Below are positions 44,467 through 53,385 of a stretch of 64,000 nucleotides of DNA, one piece after another; positions within the stretch are counted from its first letter, which is position 1; each line of letters begins with the position of its first letter. The notes under the pieces were generated by a model. The model had not been told where the DNA came from and searched no databases. It saw nothing but the letters and a program-made list of their open reading frames with translations. The position numbers were made by a program, and so were the translations under genes. The DNA lies in assembly GCF_026020075.1 (NCBI RefSeq), contig NZ_CP102772.1, forward strand, positions 5,419,501 to 5,483,500. Direction: 5' to 3'. Origin of the DNA: Bosea sp. NBC_00550 (lineage in GTDB: Bacteria; Pseudomonadota; Alphaproteobacteria; Rhizobiales; Beijerinckiaceae).

Positions 44467-45762
44467 ATGAACGCGCCGATTCCGACCCCCAAGCTCAATA
44501 CCGCCGGCCCCGCCATCGCGGTCCAGACCGTCCGCTCGCCCGGCGGCATCGAGGCCTGGCTCGTCGAAGACCATAGCCTGCCGTTGATCGCGGTCGATTT
44601 CGCCTTCGACGGCGGCGCCAGCCGGGATCCGGAGAACGCGACCGGTAGTGCCTATCTGATCTCGGGACTCCTCGACGAGGGTGCCGGCAATCTCGACGCC
44701 GAAGCCTTCCAGGGCCGGCTGGCGGACCACGCGATCAGCCTCGGCTTCGAGGCCCGCCGGGATGATTTCCACGGTCATCTGCAGACCCTGGCGGGCCACC
44801 GCGACACCGCCTTCGAACTGCTGGCGCTGGCGCTCAACCAGCCGCGTTTCGATGCGGACGCCGTTGCCCGCGTCCGGGCGCAGATCATCGCCGGTCTGCA
44901 GCGCCAGGCACAGAATCCCGAAGTGATGTGCCGCAACGCACTCTTCGCCGCGGCCTTCCCGGGCCATGCCTACGGCCGGCCGGAGAAAGGCGATGTCGAC
45001 AGCGTCTCGAAACTGGAAGCCCCGGCGCTCAGGGTGCTGACGCCGGACCTGCTCGATCGCGGCGGGCTCAAGGTCGTCGTGGTCGGCGACATCACGGCTG
45101 CCGAGCTCGCCGGGCGCCTCGACCTGCTGTTCGGCGGCTTGCCGGCCGGGGAAGCGCGTCCGCGCCCTTCCGAGCCGCTGCCGATCCAGGGCCTCGGCCA
45201 GACACATGTCATCGATCTCGACGTGCCGCAGACCGTCCTGCGCTTCGTGGGACCGGGGCTGATGTGGCACGACCCCGACTTCATCCCCGCGAGCGTGCTC
45301 AACCACATCCTCGGCGGCTCCGCCTTCACCTCGCGCCTCTTCATGGAAGTGCGCGAGAAGCGCGGCCTCGCCTATGGCGTCTCCTCCAGCATGATGCCGC
45401 TGCGCGAGAGCGCCATGCTGGTCGGCGGCACGGCCACCCGCAACGACCGCGCCGCAGAGTCGATGAAGGTGATCCGCGAGGAGATGATGAAGCTCGCCAG
45501 CGAGGGCCCGACCGAACATGAGGTCGAGGAAGCCAAGCGCTACATCATCGGCTCCTACCCGCTGCGCTTCGACACCTCCCCGAAGATCGCCGGCGAATTG
45601 CTGCATCTCGCCTTGCGCGGCGACACGCCCGATTTCCTCGCCCGGCGCAATGGCCTCTTCGCTGCCGTGACGCTGGCCGACGTCAAGCGCGTCGCGCAGC
45701 GCCTGTTCGGCAATCCCGACCTGCTCGTCCAGGCGGTTGGCAAGCCGGTCGGGCTGGTCTGA
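44467..45762 (+). CDS. M16-family peptidase homologue without zinc motif (partner subunit)
   Basis: 431 aa, M16 fold throughout, but the HxxEH zinc site is missing: the matching region reads GSAYLISGLLDEGAG. The late SRLFMEVREKRGLAYGVSS segment with the Arg-Tyr pair is kept. In bacterial M16B pairs one subunit has the zinc site and the other supplies Arg/Tyr residues to the shared chamber, so this and the upstream gene probably form a heterodimer. GACAGGAAG precedes the ATG. Confidence 0.9.
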   Translation: MNAPIPTPKLNTAGPAIAVQTVRSPGGIEAWLVEDHSLPLIAVDFAFDGGASRDPENATGSAYLISGLLDEGAGNLDAEAFQGRLADHAISLGFEARRDDFHGHLQTLAGHRDTAFELLALALNQPRFDADAVARVRAQIIAGLQRQAQNPEVMCRNALFAAAFPGHAYGRPEKGDVDSVSKLEAPALRVLTPDLLDRGGLKVVVVGDITAAELAGRLDLLFGGLPAGEARPRPSEPLPIQGLGQTHVIDLDVPQTVLRFVGPGLMWHDPDFIPASVLNHILGGSAFTSRLFMEVREKRGLAYGVSSSMMPLRESAMLVGGTATRNDRAAESMKVIREEMMKLASEGPTEHEVEEAKRYIIGSYPLRFDTSPKIAGELLHLALRGDTPDFLARRNGLFAAVTLADVKRVAQRLFGNPDLLVQAVGKPVGLV

Positions 45763-45798
45763 AATAGCCCTGTCTTCCTGTCGATACGGATAGTGCCC

Positions 45799-47124
45799 AT
45801 GCTTCAGCAAAGCTTCGATCTCGCGCTCGAATCCAAGGTCGGCAAAGGGGGCATTCCCGATGCGGCCTTCGAAAAGGCGCTGGGGGATCTCAAGCCTGCG
45901 CTGGCGAAGCTGCAGGGGCAGGCCAGGGATGGCTCGCTTCCGCTGCTGAAGCTGCCGAGCGACACGGCCGATCTCGGCCCCGTGAAGGCTGCCGCCGAGC
46001 GCTTGAAGCAGGGCGGCACCACCGATGTGCTCGTGCTCGGCACCGGCGGCTCCAGCCTGGGCGGCCAGACTCTCGCGCAACTCACCGGCTACGGCATCCC
46101 CGGCCTCTCCCAGTTCACCTCCGGCCCGCGCGTCCACTTCATCGACAATCTCGACCCGGCGACATATGCGGCGCTGCTCGCCAGGCTGCCGCTCAAGACG
46201 ACAAAGTTCGTCGCGATCTCGAAATCGGGCGGCACCGGCGAGACCCTTCTGCAGTCGATCGCTGCGATCGAGGCGCTGCGGGGCGCGCATCTCGACGACA
46301 AGCAGATCGGTGATCACTTCCAGGGGCTTTCCGAGCCGGCCAAAGCCGGCAAGCTGCACCCGCTGCGCGCGCTGCTGGAACCCTATGGCACGCCCTTCCT
46401 CGAGCACCACACCGATGTCGGCGGCCGCTATTCGGTATTGACCAATTGCGGCCTGCTGCCGGCCGCCGTGCTCGGCCTCGACATCGAGGCGCTGCGGCTT
46501 GGCGCGGCAAGGGCGGTGGCGCCGCTGCTGGCCGGCAAGGATGTCCGCGAGACGCCCTCGGCGGTCGGAGCCGCGCTTCACCTCGCCGCCATGCGCTCCG
46601 GCAAGAACATCGCCGTGCTCATGCCCTATGCCGACAAGCTGGCGCTGCTCACCCGCTGGTGGATGCAGCTCTGGGCCGAGAGCCTCGGCAAGGACGGGCA
46701 GGGCACGCAGCCGGTCGGCGCGCTCGGCCCCGTCGACCAGCATTCGCAGCAGCAACTCTATCTCGCCGGGCCGAAGGACAAGTTCTTCACGGTCTTGACC
46801 ACGAACGTGAAGGGCAAGGGTCCGAAGATCGACGCAGCCCTGGCGGAGAAGATCGGGCAGGCCGATTTCGCCGGCAAGACGATCGGCGATCTGGTGGCGG
46901 CGCAGGGCATCGCCATGATCGACACCTTCGCCAAGAATGGCTGCGCGGTCCGCCGCTTCCATGTCGAGCGGATCGACGAGACCAGCCATGGCGAGGTGCT
47001 GATGCATTTCATGCTGGAGACGATCCTGACCGGCTACGCCATGGGTGTGGATCCCTTCGACCAGCCCGCGGTGGAGGAGGCGAAGCTCCTCGCCAAGAGC
47101 TATCTTGCCGAGGGGCGCAGCTGA
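45799..47124 (+). CDS. pgi: Glucose-6-phosphate isomerase
   Basis: Interconverts glucose 6-phosphate and fructose 6-phosphate. 441 aa, a short-type Pgi. LGTGGSSLGGQTL near 75-87, ISKSGGTGETLLQS near 135-148 and QQLYLAGPKDKF are present, together with a C-terminal EGRS tail. ATG 45799 was preferred over a GTG at 45793. It lies after the M16 pair rather than with zwf-pgl-eda; a family A palindrome follows the stop. Confidence 0.94.
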   Translation: MLQQSFDLALESKVGKGGIPDAAFEKALGDLKPALAKLQGQARDGSLPLLKLPSDTADLGPVKAAAERLKQGGTTDVLVLGTGGSSLGGQTLAQLTGYGIPGLSQFTSGPRVHFIDNLDPATYAALLARLPLKTTKFVAISKSGGTGETLLQSIAAIEALRGAHLDDKQIGDHFQGLSEPAKAGKLHPLRALLEPYGTPFLEHHTDVGGRYSVLTNCGLLPAAVLGLDIEALRLGAARAVAPLLAGKDVRETPSAVGAALHLAAMRSGKNIAVLMPYADKLALLTRWWMQLWAESLGKDGQGTQPVGALGPVDQHSQQQLYLAGPKDKFFTVLTTNVKGKGPKIDAALAEKIGQADFAGKTIGDLVAAQGIAMIDTFAKNGCAVRRFHVERIDETSHGEVLMHFMLETILTGYAMGVDPFDQPAVEEAKLLAKSYLAEGRS

Positions 47125-47144
47125 GCGAATCGGCTGGCCGCATT

Positions 47145-47289
47145 GTCATTCCGGGGCAGGCCGAAGGCCTGAGCCCGGAACCCATAACCGCAGGTCCGAC
47201 ATGGTTCCCTCGACCGCAGCAGCCCCTGTCGGCAAGCTCCGGTGTTCATGGATTCCGGGCTCTTCGCTGACGCGAAGCCCCGGAATGAC
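47145..47289. repeat. Palindromic intergenic element, family A copy 3
   Basis: 145 bp, from GTCATTCCGGGGC to GCCCCGGAATGAC, filling the pgi-mutL gap and ending 9 nt before the mutL ATG. As in copies 1 and 2, it lies between co-directional genes and directly abuts the ribosome-binding region of the following gene. The inner ATGGATTCCGGGCTCTTCGC arm folds with a GCGAAGCCCC arm. Confidence 0.85.
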
Positions 47290-47298
47290 GGCGAGTCC

Positions 47299-49104
47299 AT
47301 GACCGTCCGCCGCCTCGATCCCGTCCTGGTCGACCGCATCGCCGCCGGCGAGGTGATCGAGCGCCCGGCAGCGGCCGTGAAGGAACTGGTCGAGAACGCG
47401 ATCGATGCCGGCGCGCGCGCGATCGCCGTCACCATCGCGGGCGGCGGGCGCGAGCTGATCCGCGTCGTCGACGACGGCGCCGGCATGACGCCGGAAGACC
47501 TCGAACTCGCGGTCGAGCGCCACGCCACCTCGAAGCTGCCCGAGGGGGACCTCTTCGCGATTCGCTCGCTCGGCTTCCGCGGCGAGGCGCTGCCCTCCAT
47601 CGGCTCGGTGGCGCGGCTTTCGATCGCGACCCGCCGGCGCGAGGCGCCGCAAGGGCACGGCCTCGTCGTCGAGGCCGGCGAGAAGGGCGTGGTCCGCCCC
47701 GTTGCCGCCGCGCCCGGCACGCGGATCGAGGTCAGCGACCTCTTCATCTTCACCCCGGCGCGCCTCAAATTCCTGAAGAGCGACCGCGCCGAGGCGCAGG
47801 CCGTTTCCGAGATGCTGCGGCGCCTCGCCATCGCCCATCCCGAGATCCGCTTTTCGCTCGAAGGCGAGCATGTCAGCGCCTTCGACTGGGCGGCCGAGCC
47901 GCTCGGCGAGGAAGGGCTTCTGCGCCGCCTCGGCCGCGCGCTCGGCCGGGACTTCCCCGAGAATGCGCTGAAGATCGATGCCGAGCGCGAAGGCTTCCGC
48001 ATCAGCGGTTTCGCTGGCCTGCCGACCTTCCATCGCGGCACCTCGGCCGGCGTGCATCTCGCGGTCAACGGCCGCCCGGTGCGCGACAAGCTGCTGCTCT
48101 CGGCCGTGCGCGGAGCCTATGCCGACGTCGTCCCTTCCGACCGGCATCCGGTGCTCTTCGTCGATGTCGGCTGCGATCCGCGCTCGGTCGACGTCAACGT
48201 CCATCCGGCCAAGAGCGAGGTGCGCTTCCGCGATCCGGCGCTGGTGCGCGGCCTCGTCGTCTCCGGCCTGAAGGCGGCGCTCGCCGCCGCCGGCCACCGC
48301 GCCACCACGACCGGTGGCGCGCGCACGCTCGATGCCTTCCGCGCCGTTTTCTCGATGGGCGGCAGCGGCAACGCCATCCCGCGTCCCGCTTTTCCGGAGA
48401 CGCCGGGCTGGAGTGCCGCAGCGTCGGCCTCGTACTCACCGCCGCAATCCGGCTTCTCCGATTTCGCCGCGCCTTCCGCCGATGCCCGCGCGCATCTCGC
48501 CGAGCCGTCAGCCGACGCGCTCGACCGGCCGCTCGGCGCCCCGCGCGCCCAGCTCCACGAAACCTATATCGTCGCCCAGACCCGCGAGGGTGTCGTCATC
48601 GTCGACCAGCACGCCGCCCATGAGCGGCTGGTCTATGAGCGGCTGAAAGCCGAGCGTGCCCGCTCCGGCATCGCCCGCCAGCCCTTGTTGCTGCCCGAGG
48701 TGGTCGAACTCGACCCCGTCGATGCCGACCGGCTGGTCGCTGCCGGGAGCGAGCTTGAAAGCCTCGGCCTCGTCATCGAAGCCTTCGGCCCGGGCGCGGT
48801 GCTGGTGCGCGAGGCGCCGGCCCAGCTCGCCGGCGGCAATCTCCAGCGCCTCGTCCGCGATGTCGCCGATGCGCTGGCCGAGCATGGCACGGCCGGCTCC
48901 TTGGAGCGCCGGCTCGACCATGTGCTGGCGACGATGGCCTGCCACAACTCGGTCCGCGCCGGCCGCCGGATGCGCCCCGAGGAAATGGACGCGCTGCTGC
49001 GCGAGATGGAGATCACGCCGAATTCCGGCCAGTGCAATCACGGCCGCCCGACCTATGTCGAGCTGAAGCTCAGCGATATCGAGCGGCTGTTCGGGCGGCG
49101 GTGA
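47299..49104 (+). CDS. mutL: DNA mismatch repair protein
   Basis: 601 aa. GHKL ATPase motifs are intact: VKELVENAIDAGA (motif I), VVDDGAGM (motif II), RHATSKL and FRGEALPSIGSVARLS (motif III). The C-terminal dimerisation domain includes DQHAAHERLVYE and CHNSVRAGRRM. A DQHAxxER-type motif like this is found in MutL proteins with a nick-making endonuclease site. The frame extends to 47242, but those 19 codons lie in a palindromic repeat; ATG 47299 (MTVRRLDP) is the natural start. Confidence 0.97.
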   Translation: MTVRRLDPVLVDRIAAGEVIERPAAAVKELVENAIDAGARAIAVTIAGGGRELIRVVDDGAGMTPEDLELAVERHATSKLPEGDLFAIRSLGFRGEALPSIGSVARLSIATRRREAPQGHGLVVEAGEKGVVRPVAAAPGTRIEVSDLFIFTPARLKFLKSDRAEAQAVSEMLRRLAIAHPEIRFSLEGEHVSAFDWAAEPLGEEGLLRRLGRALGRDFPENALKIDAEREGFRISGFAGLPTFHRGTSAGVHLAVNGRPVRDKLLLSAVRGAYADVVPSDRHPVLFVDVGCDPRSVDVNVHPAKSEVRFRDPALVRGLVVSGLKAALAAAGHRATTTGGARTLDAFRAVFSMGGSGNAIPRPAFPETPGWSAAASASYSPPQSGFSDFAAPSADARAHLAEPSADALDRPLGAPRAQLHETYIVAQTREGVVIVDQHAAHERLVYERLKAERARSGIARQPLLLPEVVELDPVDADRLVAAGSELESLGLVIEAFGPGAVLVREAPAQLAGGNLQRLVRDVADALAEHGTAGSLERRLDHVLATMACHNSVRAGRRMRPEEMDALLREMEITPNSGQCNHGRPTYVELKLSDIERLFGRR

Positions 49105-49150
49105 GGGAACGATGACGGCGCCGGCGGATGGGGGCCCGGCGCGACTGCGA

Positions 49151-49525
49151 TCAACTCGGTCGATAGAAACCGGAATCGAGATTGTCCAGCGTCATGCCGG
49201 CATCGCCGGCTTGTGGAAACCATTGCTCGTCGACGATGGCCTGAAGTTCGCGTCGCGCAGCGACGTAGTCGACCGCGAGATTGGCATGCGCAGCCGTCAG
49301 GCGGACTTGCATGTTGGGGTGACCAAAGAGTTCCATGAGGACGCGCCTCTGATCTCCACGACGGGATTTGAGTTCAGTTGCCAGAGCCCATGTTTTCAAG
49401 ATTAGGCGATTGGCTCGTGCGTTTTCGTTACGCTCGATCGCATCGTATTGCTCGATGCAGAGCTGTTCAAAAAGTCGCACGATCTCGGCGTTCGACAGGG
49501 ACTTCAAATCTCGTTGCCGCATCAT
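49151..49525 (-). CDS. DUF2019 protein, candidate immunity partner
   Basis: 124 aa, all-helical by appearance. IVRLFEQLCIEQYDAI, ANRLILKTWALATELKSR, and LMELFGHPNMQVRLTAAHA match the DUF2019 pattern (HEAT-like small proteins). It overlaps the upstream nuclease-like gene by 4 nt (ATGA), the tight coupling typical of toxin-immunity pairs, so I read it as the neutraliser of that protein. DUF2019 has no proven function that I know. The first 60-base line I counted within the gene (49381-49440) is only 52% GC. Confidence 0.72.
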   Translation of the reverse strand: MMRQRDLKSLSNAEIVRLFEQLCIEQYDAIERNENARANRLILKTWALATELKSRRGDQRRVLMELFGHPNMQVRLTAAHANLAVDYVAARRELQAIVDEQWFPQAGDAGMTLDNLDSGFYRPS

Positions 49526-50172
49526 TTGAGCACCTTAAACTGCCGCAAGGCTTGATGACCGATCCGCACATGCTCCGACCAGTCTCTGCCTCGAAGATAG
49601 TCGCGTGGCGTCTGCATGCCGAGCTTCCAGTTTCGCCTACCATACCACCCGCTGATCTCGTGGTGCTTGTATCGCGGGATACTGACCACATTCTCGACGC
49701 TATCGATCATGGAGCGCGAAAAGTCCTGGTTCAACCGCGTGTGCTGTTCGACGATATGGTGGTCGTCATAGCCCGGTCGCTGCTGACCGACATGCTGCTG
49801 CAACTCGTCGAGCGACTTCGGCTCGTCCTGATAGGAGCGGATCGAGGGATACTCCGTATAGAGCCAGTGCCCCACTTCGATCGCTGTAATGACGACGCCG
49901 ACCGGACCTGCTCGGCGCAGAGCCTGAAGCGCGATCGCTTTGGCCAGCGCCTTTGCGGCCTGTGTCTTTGAAGGCTGGCCCCTCGCTGTATCCTTGGGCA
50001 GGTCGAGCGCCGGGCCGCCATTGTCGCCGATGCCGGGCTGCCGGCTTTGGCCGGAGCCCTCGCCGCCACCCCATTGGCCGCCCTCGGGGCTGCCCGCCGG
50101 AACACGCGGTTGATCCGGATTGAAGCCGCCCTTCTCGATCAGCGCCTGCAGGCGGGCGAGGGCACGCATCAT
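49522..50172 (-). CDS. HNH-type nuclease-like protein, candidate toxin
   Basis: 216 aa from Met 50172. Layout: an N-terminal ALARLQALIE helix and a QPRVPAGSPEGGQW linker seen in rhizobial phage- and toxin-like proteins (about residues 22-35), a short Gly-rich piece, a hydrophobic stretch near 88-105, and a C-terminal nuclease-like part with DDHHIVEQ (His138/139), N161 in ENVVSIPR and H170/171 in KHHEISGWY, an HNH/His-Me-finger pattern. Met 50169 or an extension to 50253 are alternatives; the start is uncertain. DUF2019 follows with a 4-nt overlap. Confidence 0.68.
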   Translation of the reverse strand: MMRALARLQALIEKGGFNPDQPRVPAGSPEGGQWGGGEGSGQSRQPGIGDNGGPALDLPKDTARGQPSKTQAAKALAKAIALQALRRAGPVGVVITAIEVGHWLYTEYPSIRSYQDEPKSLDELQQHVGQQRPGYDDHHIVEQHTRLNQDFSRSMIDSVENVVSIPRYKHHEISGWYGRRNWKLGMQTPRDYLRGRDWSEHVRIGHQALRQFKVLK

Positions 50173-50263
50173 GCGATCGCCGGCGAGCCGGCAAGCAACG
50201 GCATGGTGGCGGGCAGCGTGCCCGCAAGGTTCGATGGATCGTAGGGTGGGCATCCGGCGCTGG

Positions 50264-50286
50264 GTCTCCGCGGCGGATGCGGAGAC
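50264..50286. repeat. Inverted repeat between rsmD and the toxin-like gene
   Basis: GTCTCCGC-GGCGGAT-GCGGAGAC, a perfect 8-bp stem with a 7-nt loop, about 50 nt past the rsmD stop on the minus strand. There is no U-run, so it may be a weak terminator or an edge of the inserted pair. Confidence 0.5.
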
Positions 50287-50335
50287 TAAGCGCGAAACAG
50301 CGGGTGGGGATAAGTTCGCTGGCGCCGCCGTGGCT

Positions 50336-50896
50336 CTATGAGGCCCGCAGCACCATCACCTGCGTCTCGCCATAACCCCGCCGCTCCAGCTCCTCGAAGC
50401 CCTCGGGCAGGACGATCTCGGCATCCGCCGCCTCTTCCAGCACGATCAGCGCCTCCGGCTCCAGCCAGCCGCCTTCGCGGGCCGAGACCAGAGCCTTTTC
50501 GCCCAGCCCCTTGCGGTAGGGCGGGTCGCAGAAGACGAGGCCGAAGGGGGTCATGCCGGTGATCGGGCCGAGCTTGGTCGCGTCGCGCCGGAAGATGCGG
50601 CTGAAGCCGGCGATGCCCAGCGCCATCTGGTTCTCGCGGATGATGCCGCGGGCCTCCGTCCCGTCATCGACGAGCAGGGCGAAGCCGGCGCCGCGCGACA
50701 GCGCCTCGAAGCCGAGAGCTCCCGTGCCGGCGAAGAGATCGAGCACGCGAGCGCCCTCGATCGCATCGCCATAGGCATGGGCGAGCACGTTGAACAGGGA
50801 TTCGCGCAGGCGGTCCGAGGTCGGCCGGATGCTGCCGATCCCCGGTTTCGGGCCGGCCAGTGGCCGGCCGCCCAGGCGTCCGCCGACGATCCGCAT
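50336..50896 (-). CDS. rsmD: 16S rRNA (guanine(966)-N2)-methyltransferase
   Basis: 186 aa. IRPTSDRLRESLFNVL near 23-38, SAM-binding VLDLFAGTGALGFEAL, and the catalytic CDPPYRKG (DPPY) are intact. Methylates G966 of 16S rRNA during 30S assembly. It starts 3 nt past the rluB stop on the same strand, so rluB-rsmD are cotranscribed; the toxin-like gene follows downstream. Confidence 0.96.
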   Translation of the reverse strand: MRIVGGRLGGRPLAGPKPGIGSIRPTSDRLRESLFNVLAHAYGDAIEGARVLDLFAGTGALGFEALSRGAGFALLVDDGTEARGIIRENQMALGIAGFSRIFRRDATKLGPITGMTPFGLVFCDPPYRKGLGEKALVSAREGGWLEPEALIVLEEAADAEIVLPEGFEELERRGYGETQVMVLRAS

Positions 50897-50899
50897 CGC

Positions 50900-53152
50900 T
50901 TAGCCGCGGTTACCGCCACTGCCAGGGCGCGGACCTCTGCCACCGCCGCCGGGGCGCGGGCCCTTGCCACCACCAGGCCGCCCGCCGCCCGGCTTGCCGC
51001 CGAAGGGGCGTCCGCCGCCGGCCGGCCGCTCGGAGGAGCGGGCGCCGAAGCTCTTGCCGCCGAAGCCTTTGCCGCCGCCCGGCTTGTCGCCGAAGCTGCG
51101 GCCACGCGGCCGGTCATCAGAAGGTCGCTCGGAGGAACGGGCGCCGAAGCTCTTGCCGCCGCCGAAGCTTCTGCCGCCACCGGGCTTGTCATCGAAGCTG
51201 CGGCTGCGGGGGCGATCCTCGGCCGGCCGCTCGCTGAAGCGGCGGGCAGGGCGCTCGGCTCCGTCGCGAGGGGCGCGGTCGGGGCGGTCCCCGCGCGGCG
51301 CGCGATCCTGCCAGGGCCGCTCATCGGCGCGGTCTCGCGCTCCGGCGTCCTCGCGCGGGCGTCGCGCCGGTCTCTCGCCGCCGCTCGGGCGGTCGAAGGA
51401 GCGCGGAGGCCGAGCCTCGGCGCTGCCCCGTTCCTGGCGCGGCTTGCGATCGGGCCTGCGCTTGCTCTCGCGCGGTGCCTCCGGCTCCGCGCGCGCGGGG
51501 GCGGCGACACGCTCGACCAGCACGCGCCGGCCCTTGGGATCGGCGATGGCCTTGTCGCGCCGGCGCGCGACGCCGCCGCTCTCCTCGCGGCTCTGGCGTT
51601 CCAGCTTGGGGTCGGCGCCACGGCGCGGCGGTGCCTTCCGCTCGCGCTGCGGCTCGGTCTCGGCATCGCGCCAGACCGTGCGGGTCCACGGCTTGTCGCC
51701 GCGTAAGGGCGCGCGGGCCGGTTCGCCATCGCGTCCCGTTTCGTCGCGGCGGCGCCGCGGGCGGTCGTCGCCCGCCGGAGCCGGGCGCGGCGCGGCGGGC
51801 AGTGCGTCGCGGCGCGGCGATTCGAAGTCGGCGCCGGCCTGGGCGGCGAGCTCGGTGCCGAGCTGGTCCTGCAGCACGCGCGAGCGGATCTCGTCGGCCT
51901 CTCCCTCGGGCAGGTCGCCGAGTTGGAAGGGGCCGAAGGAGATGCGGATCAGCCGGTTCACCGTCAGCCCGAGATGCTCGAGCACCGTCTTGACCTCGCG
52001 GTTCTTGCCCTCGCGCAGATCGACCGTCAGCCAGGTGTTGAAGCCCTGCTGGCGCTCGAAGCGGGCGGTCACCGGCCCGTAATGGATGCCGTCGATGGTG
52101 ACGCCGTCCTTCACCGTGTCGAGCACGTCCTGCGTCACCTCGCCGAAGGCGCGCACGCGGTAGCGCCTGAGCCAGCCAGTCTCCGGCAGCTCCAGCACCC
52201 GCGCCAGCCCGCCGTCGTTGGTCAGAAGCAGCAGGCCCTCGGTGTTGATGTCGAGCCGGCCGATGGTCAGCACGCGCGGCAGGTCCTCCGGCAGCGCGTC
52301 GAAGACGGTCGGCCGGCCTTCCGGGTCGAAATTGGTCGTCACCACGCCGCGGGGCTTATGGTAGAGCCACAGCCGCGTGCGCTCGCGCGCCGGCAAGGGC
52401 TCGCCGTCGACCAGCACGATATCGGTCGGCTTCACGTCGAGGGCCGGGCTTTCCAGCACCGTGCCGTTCACGCTGACGCGGCCTTCCGCGATCATCGCCT
52501 CGCTGTCGCGGCGCGAGGCGACACCGGCGCGCGCCATCACCTTGGCGATCCGCTCCGGCTCCTCCGCCGTGATCAGCTTGCGCTCGGGTGCGGCGTCGTG
52601 CGAACGGCGCGGCCGCTCGTCATGGCCTCCGCCACCTTCGAAGCGCGGCGTGCGCGGCCGCGAAAAACGCTTCTCGCCGTCGCGACCCTCGCCGCGCGGC
52701 GGCCGGTCGGCGCCGCCCTGCGCCCTGTCGCGAGACGGGAAGGGGCGATCGCCCGCTCCTGCCGGGCGCCGGGGCCGCTCATCGCCCGAACGCTCGCGGA
52801 AACTGCGGCCCTCGCCTTCCGGCTTGAAGCGGGCGGGCCTTTCACCGTCGAAGCGGCGCGGACGCGGGGCTTCGCCCTCGCTGCCGGCCGGTCGCTCGAA
52901 ACGGCGGGCCGGGCGCTCGTCGCCGGCCGAATGGCCGCGGAACGGTTTGCGCTCGCCATCGCGGGCGGGGCGCCCGTCGCTGGCGGAGTGAGCCCGAAAC
53001 GGCTTGCGTTCGCCGTCACGCGCCGGCCCACGGCTTTCCCCGCCGGAACGGCCGCCGAAGCCCTTGCCGCCGAAGCCCTTGCCGGGGCCACGGCCGCCGG
53101 CGCCACCGCCCTTGTGGGGGCCGCGGCCTCTGTTGTTGCTGTCGTCTTTCAT
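50900..53152 (-). CDS. rluB: 23S rRNA pseudouridine synthase (RluB-type) with long RG-rich arms
   Basis: 750 aa, two to three times the usual RluB size. The core is normal: S4 domain (about 199-245; IAKVMARAGVASRRDSEAMI), RsuA-type catalytic domain with Asp301 in GRLDINTEGLLLLTNDG, ending near 435. Both arms are low-complexity: about 195 N-terminal residues and about 310 C-terminal residues rich in Arg, Gly, Asp, Pro and Glu, with imperfect SFGARSSERPSDDRPRGR-type repeats near the C terminus. Arms of this kind bind RNA or ribosomes non-specifically; that is inference. Met 53152 was chosen. Confidence 0.92.
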   Translation of the reverse strand: MKDDSNNRGRGPHKGGGAGGRGPGKGFGGKGFGGRSGGESRGPARDGERKPFRAHSASDGRPARDGERKPFRGHSAGDERPARRFERPAGSEGEAPRPRRFDGERPARFKPEGEGRSFRERSGDERPRRPAGAGDRPFPSRDRAQGGADRPPRGEGRDGEKRFSRPRTPRFEGGGGHDERPRRSHDAAPERKLITAEEPERIAKVMARAGVASRRDSEAMIAEGRVSVNGTVLESPALDVKPTDIVLVDGEPLPARERTRLWLYHKPRGVVTTNFDPEGRPTVFDALPEDLPRVLTIGRLDINTEGLLLLTNDGGLARVLELPETGWLRRYRVRAFGEVTQDVLDTVKDGVTIDGIHYGPVTARFERQQGFNTWLTVDLREGKNREVKTVLEHLGLTVNRLIRISFGPFQLGDLPEGEADEIRSRVLQDQLGTELAAQAGADFESPRRDALPAAPRPAPAGDDRPRRRRDETGRDGEPARAPLRGDKPWTRTVWRDAETEPQRERKAPPRRGADPKLERQSREESGGVARRRDKAIADPKGRRVLVERVAAPARAEPEAPRESKRRPDRKPRQERGSAEARPPRSFDRPSGGERPARRPREDAGARDRADERPWQDRAPRGDRPDRAPRDGAERPARRFSERPAEDRPRSRSFDDKPGGGRSFGGGKSFGARSSERPSDDRPRGRSFGDKPGGGKGFGGKSFGARSSERPAGGGRPFGGKPGGGRPGGGKGPRPGGGGRGPRPGSGGNRG

Positions 53153-53224
53153 GGTTGCTCCTGAGCCGGCCGAGCACAACCGCTTTGCGGAGAGGCCTGG
53201 CTCGCTTATTCGCTAGAGCGCGCG

Positions 53225-53318
53225 CCGATCAGCTTGCGACGCAATCTGATCGGATAACGCGTTCTCTATCAATATCTGAGAGACGGATTCACCGATCAGG
53301 TTGATCCAACCTGATCGG
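53225..53318. repeat. Pair of GATC-rich hairpins upstream of tadA
   Basis: Two palindromes with the same outer arm: CCGATCAG...CTGATCGG (53225-53253) and CCGATCAGGTT-GATCC-AACCTGATCGG (53292-53318, perfect 11-bp arms, 5-nt loop). They lie in the divergent rluB-tadA gap (53153-53385) and look like copies of a rhizobial intergenic repeat. The TTGATCCAACC centre could also be a binding site. Confidence 0.65.
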
Positions 53319-53385
53319 ATCCGGCTCTATGACCGGCGCTTGTAGCAGAGGCTTTTCCTCGCTGCGAGCGCCAAAGCAGGGGTTG

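Noticed and set aside
47242..47298. 19-residue N-terminal extension of mutL
   Set aside because: It is made by reading through the family A palindrome. MTVRRLDPVL at 47299 fits MutL.
50960..51240. Short DNA repeats that look like a CRISPR array or minisatellite
   Set aside because: They are in-frame codon repeats of the RluB C-terminal arm with no regular spacers.
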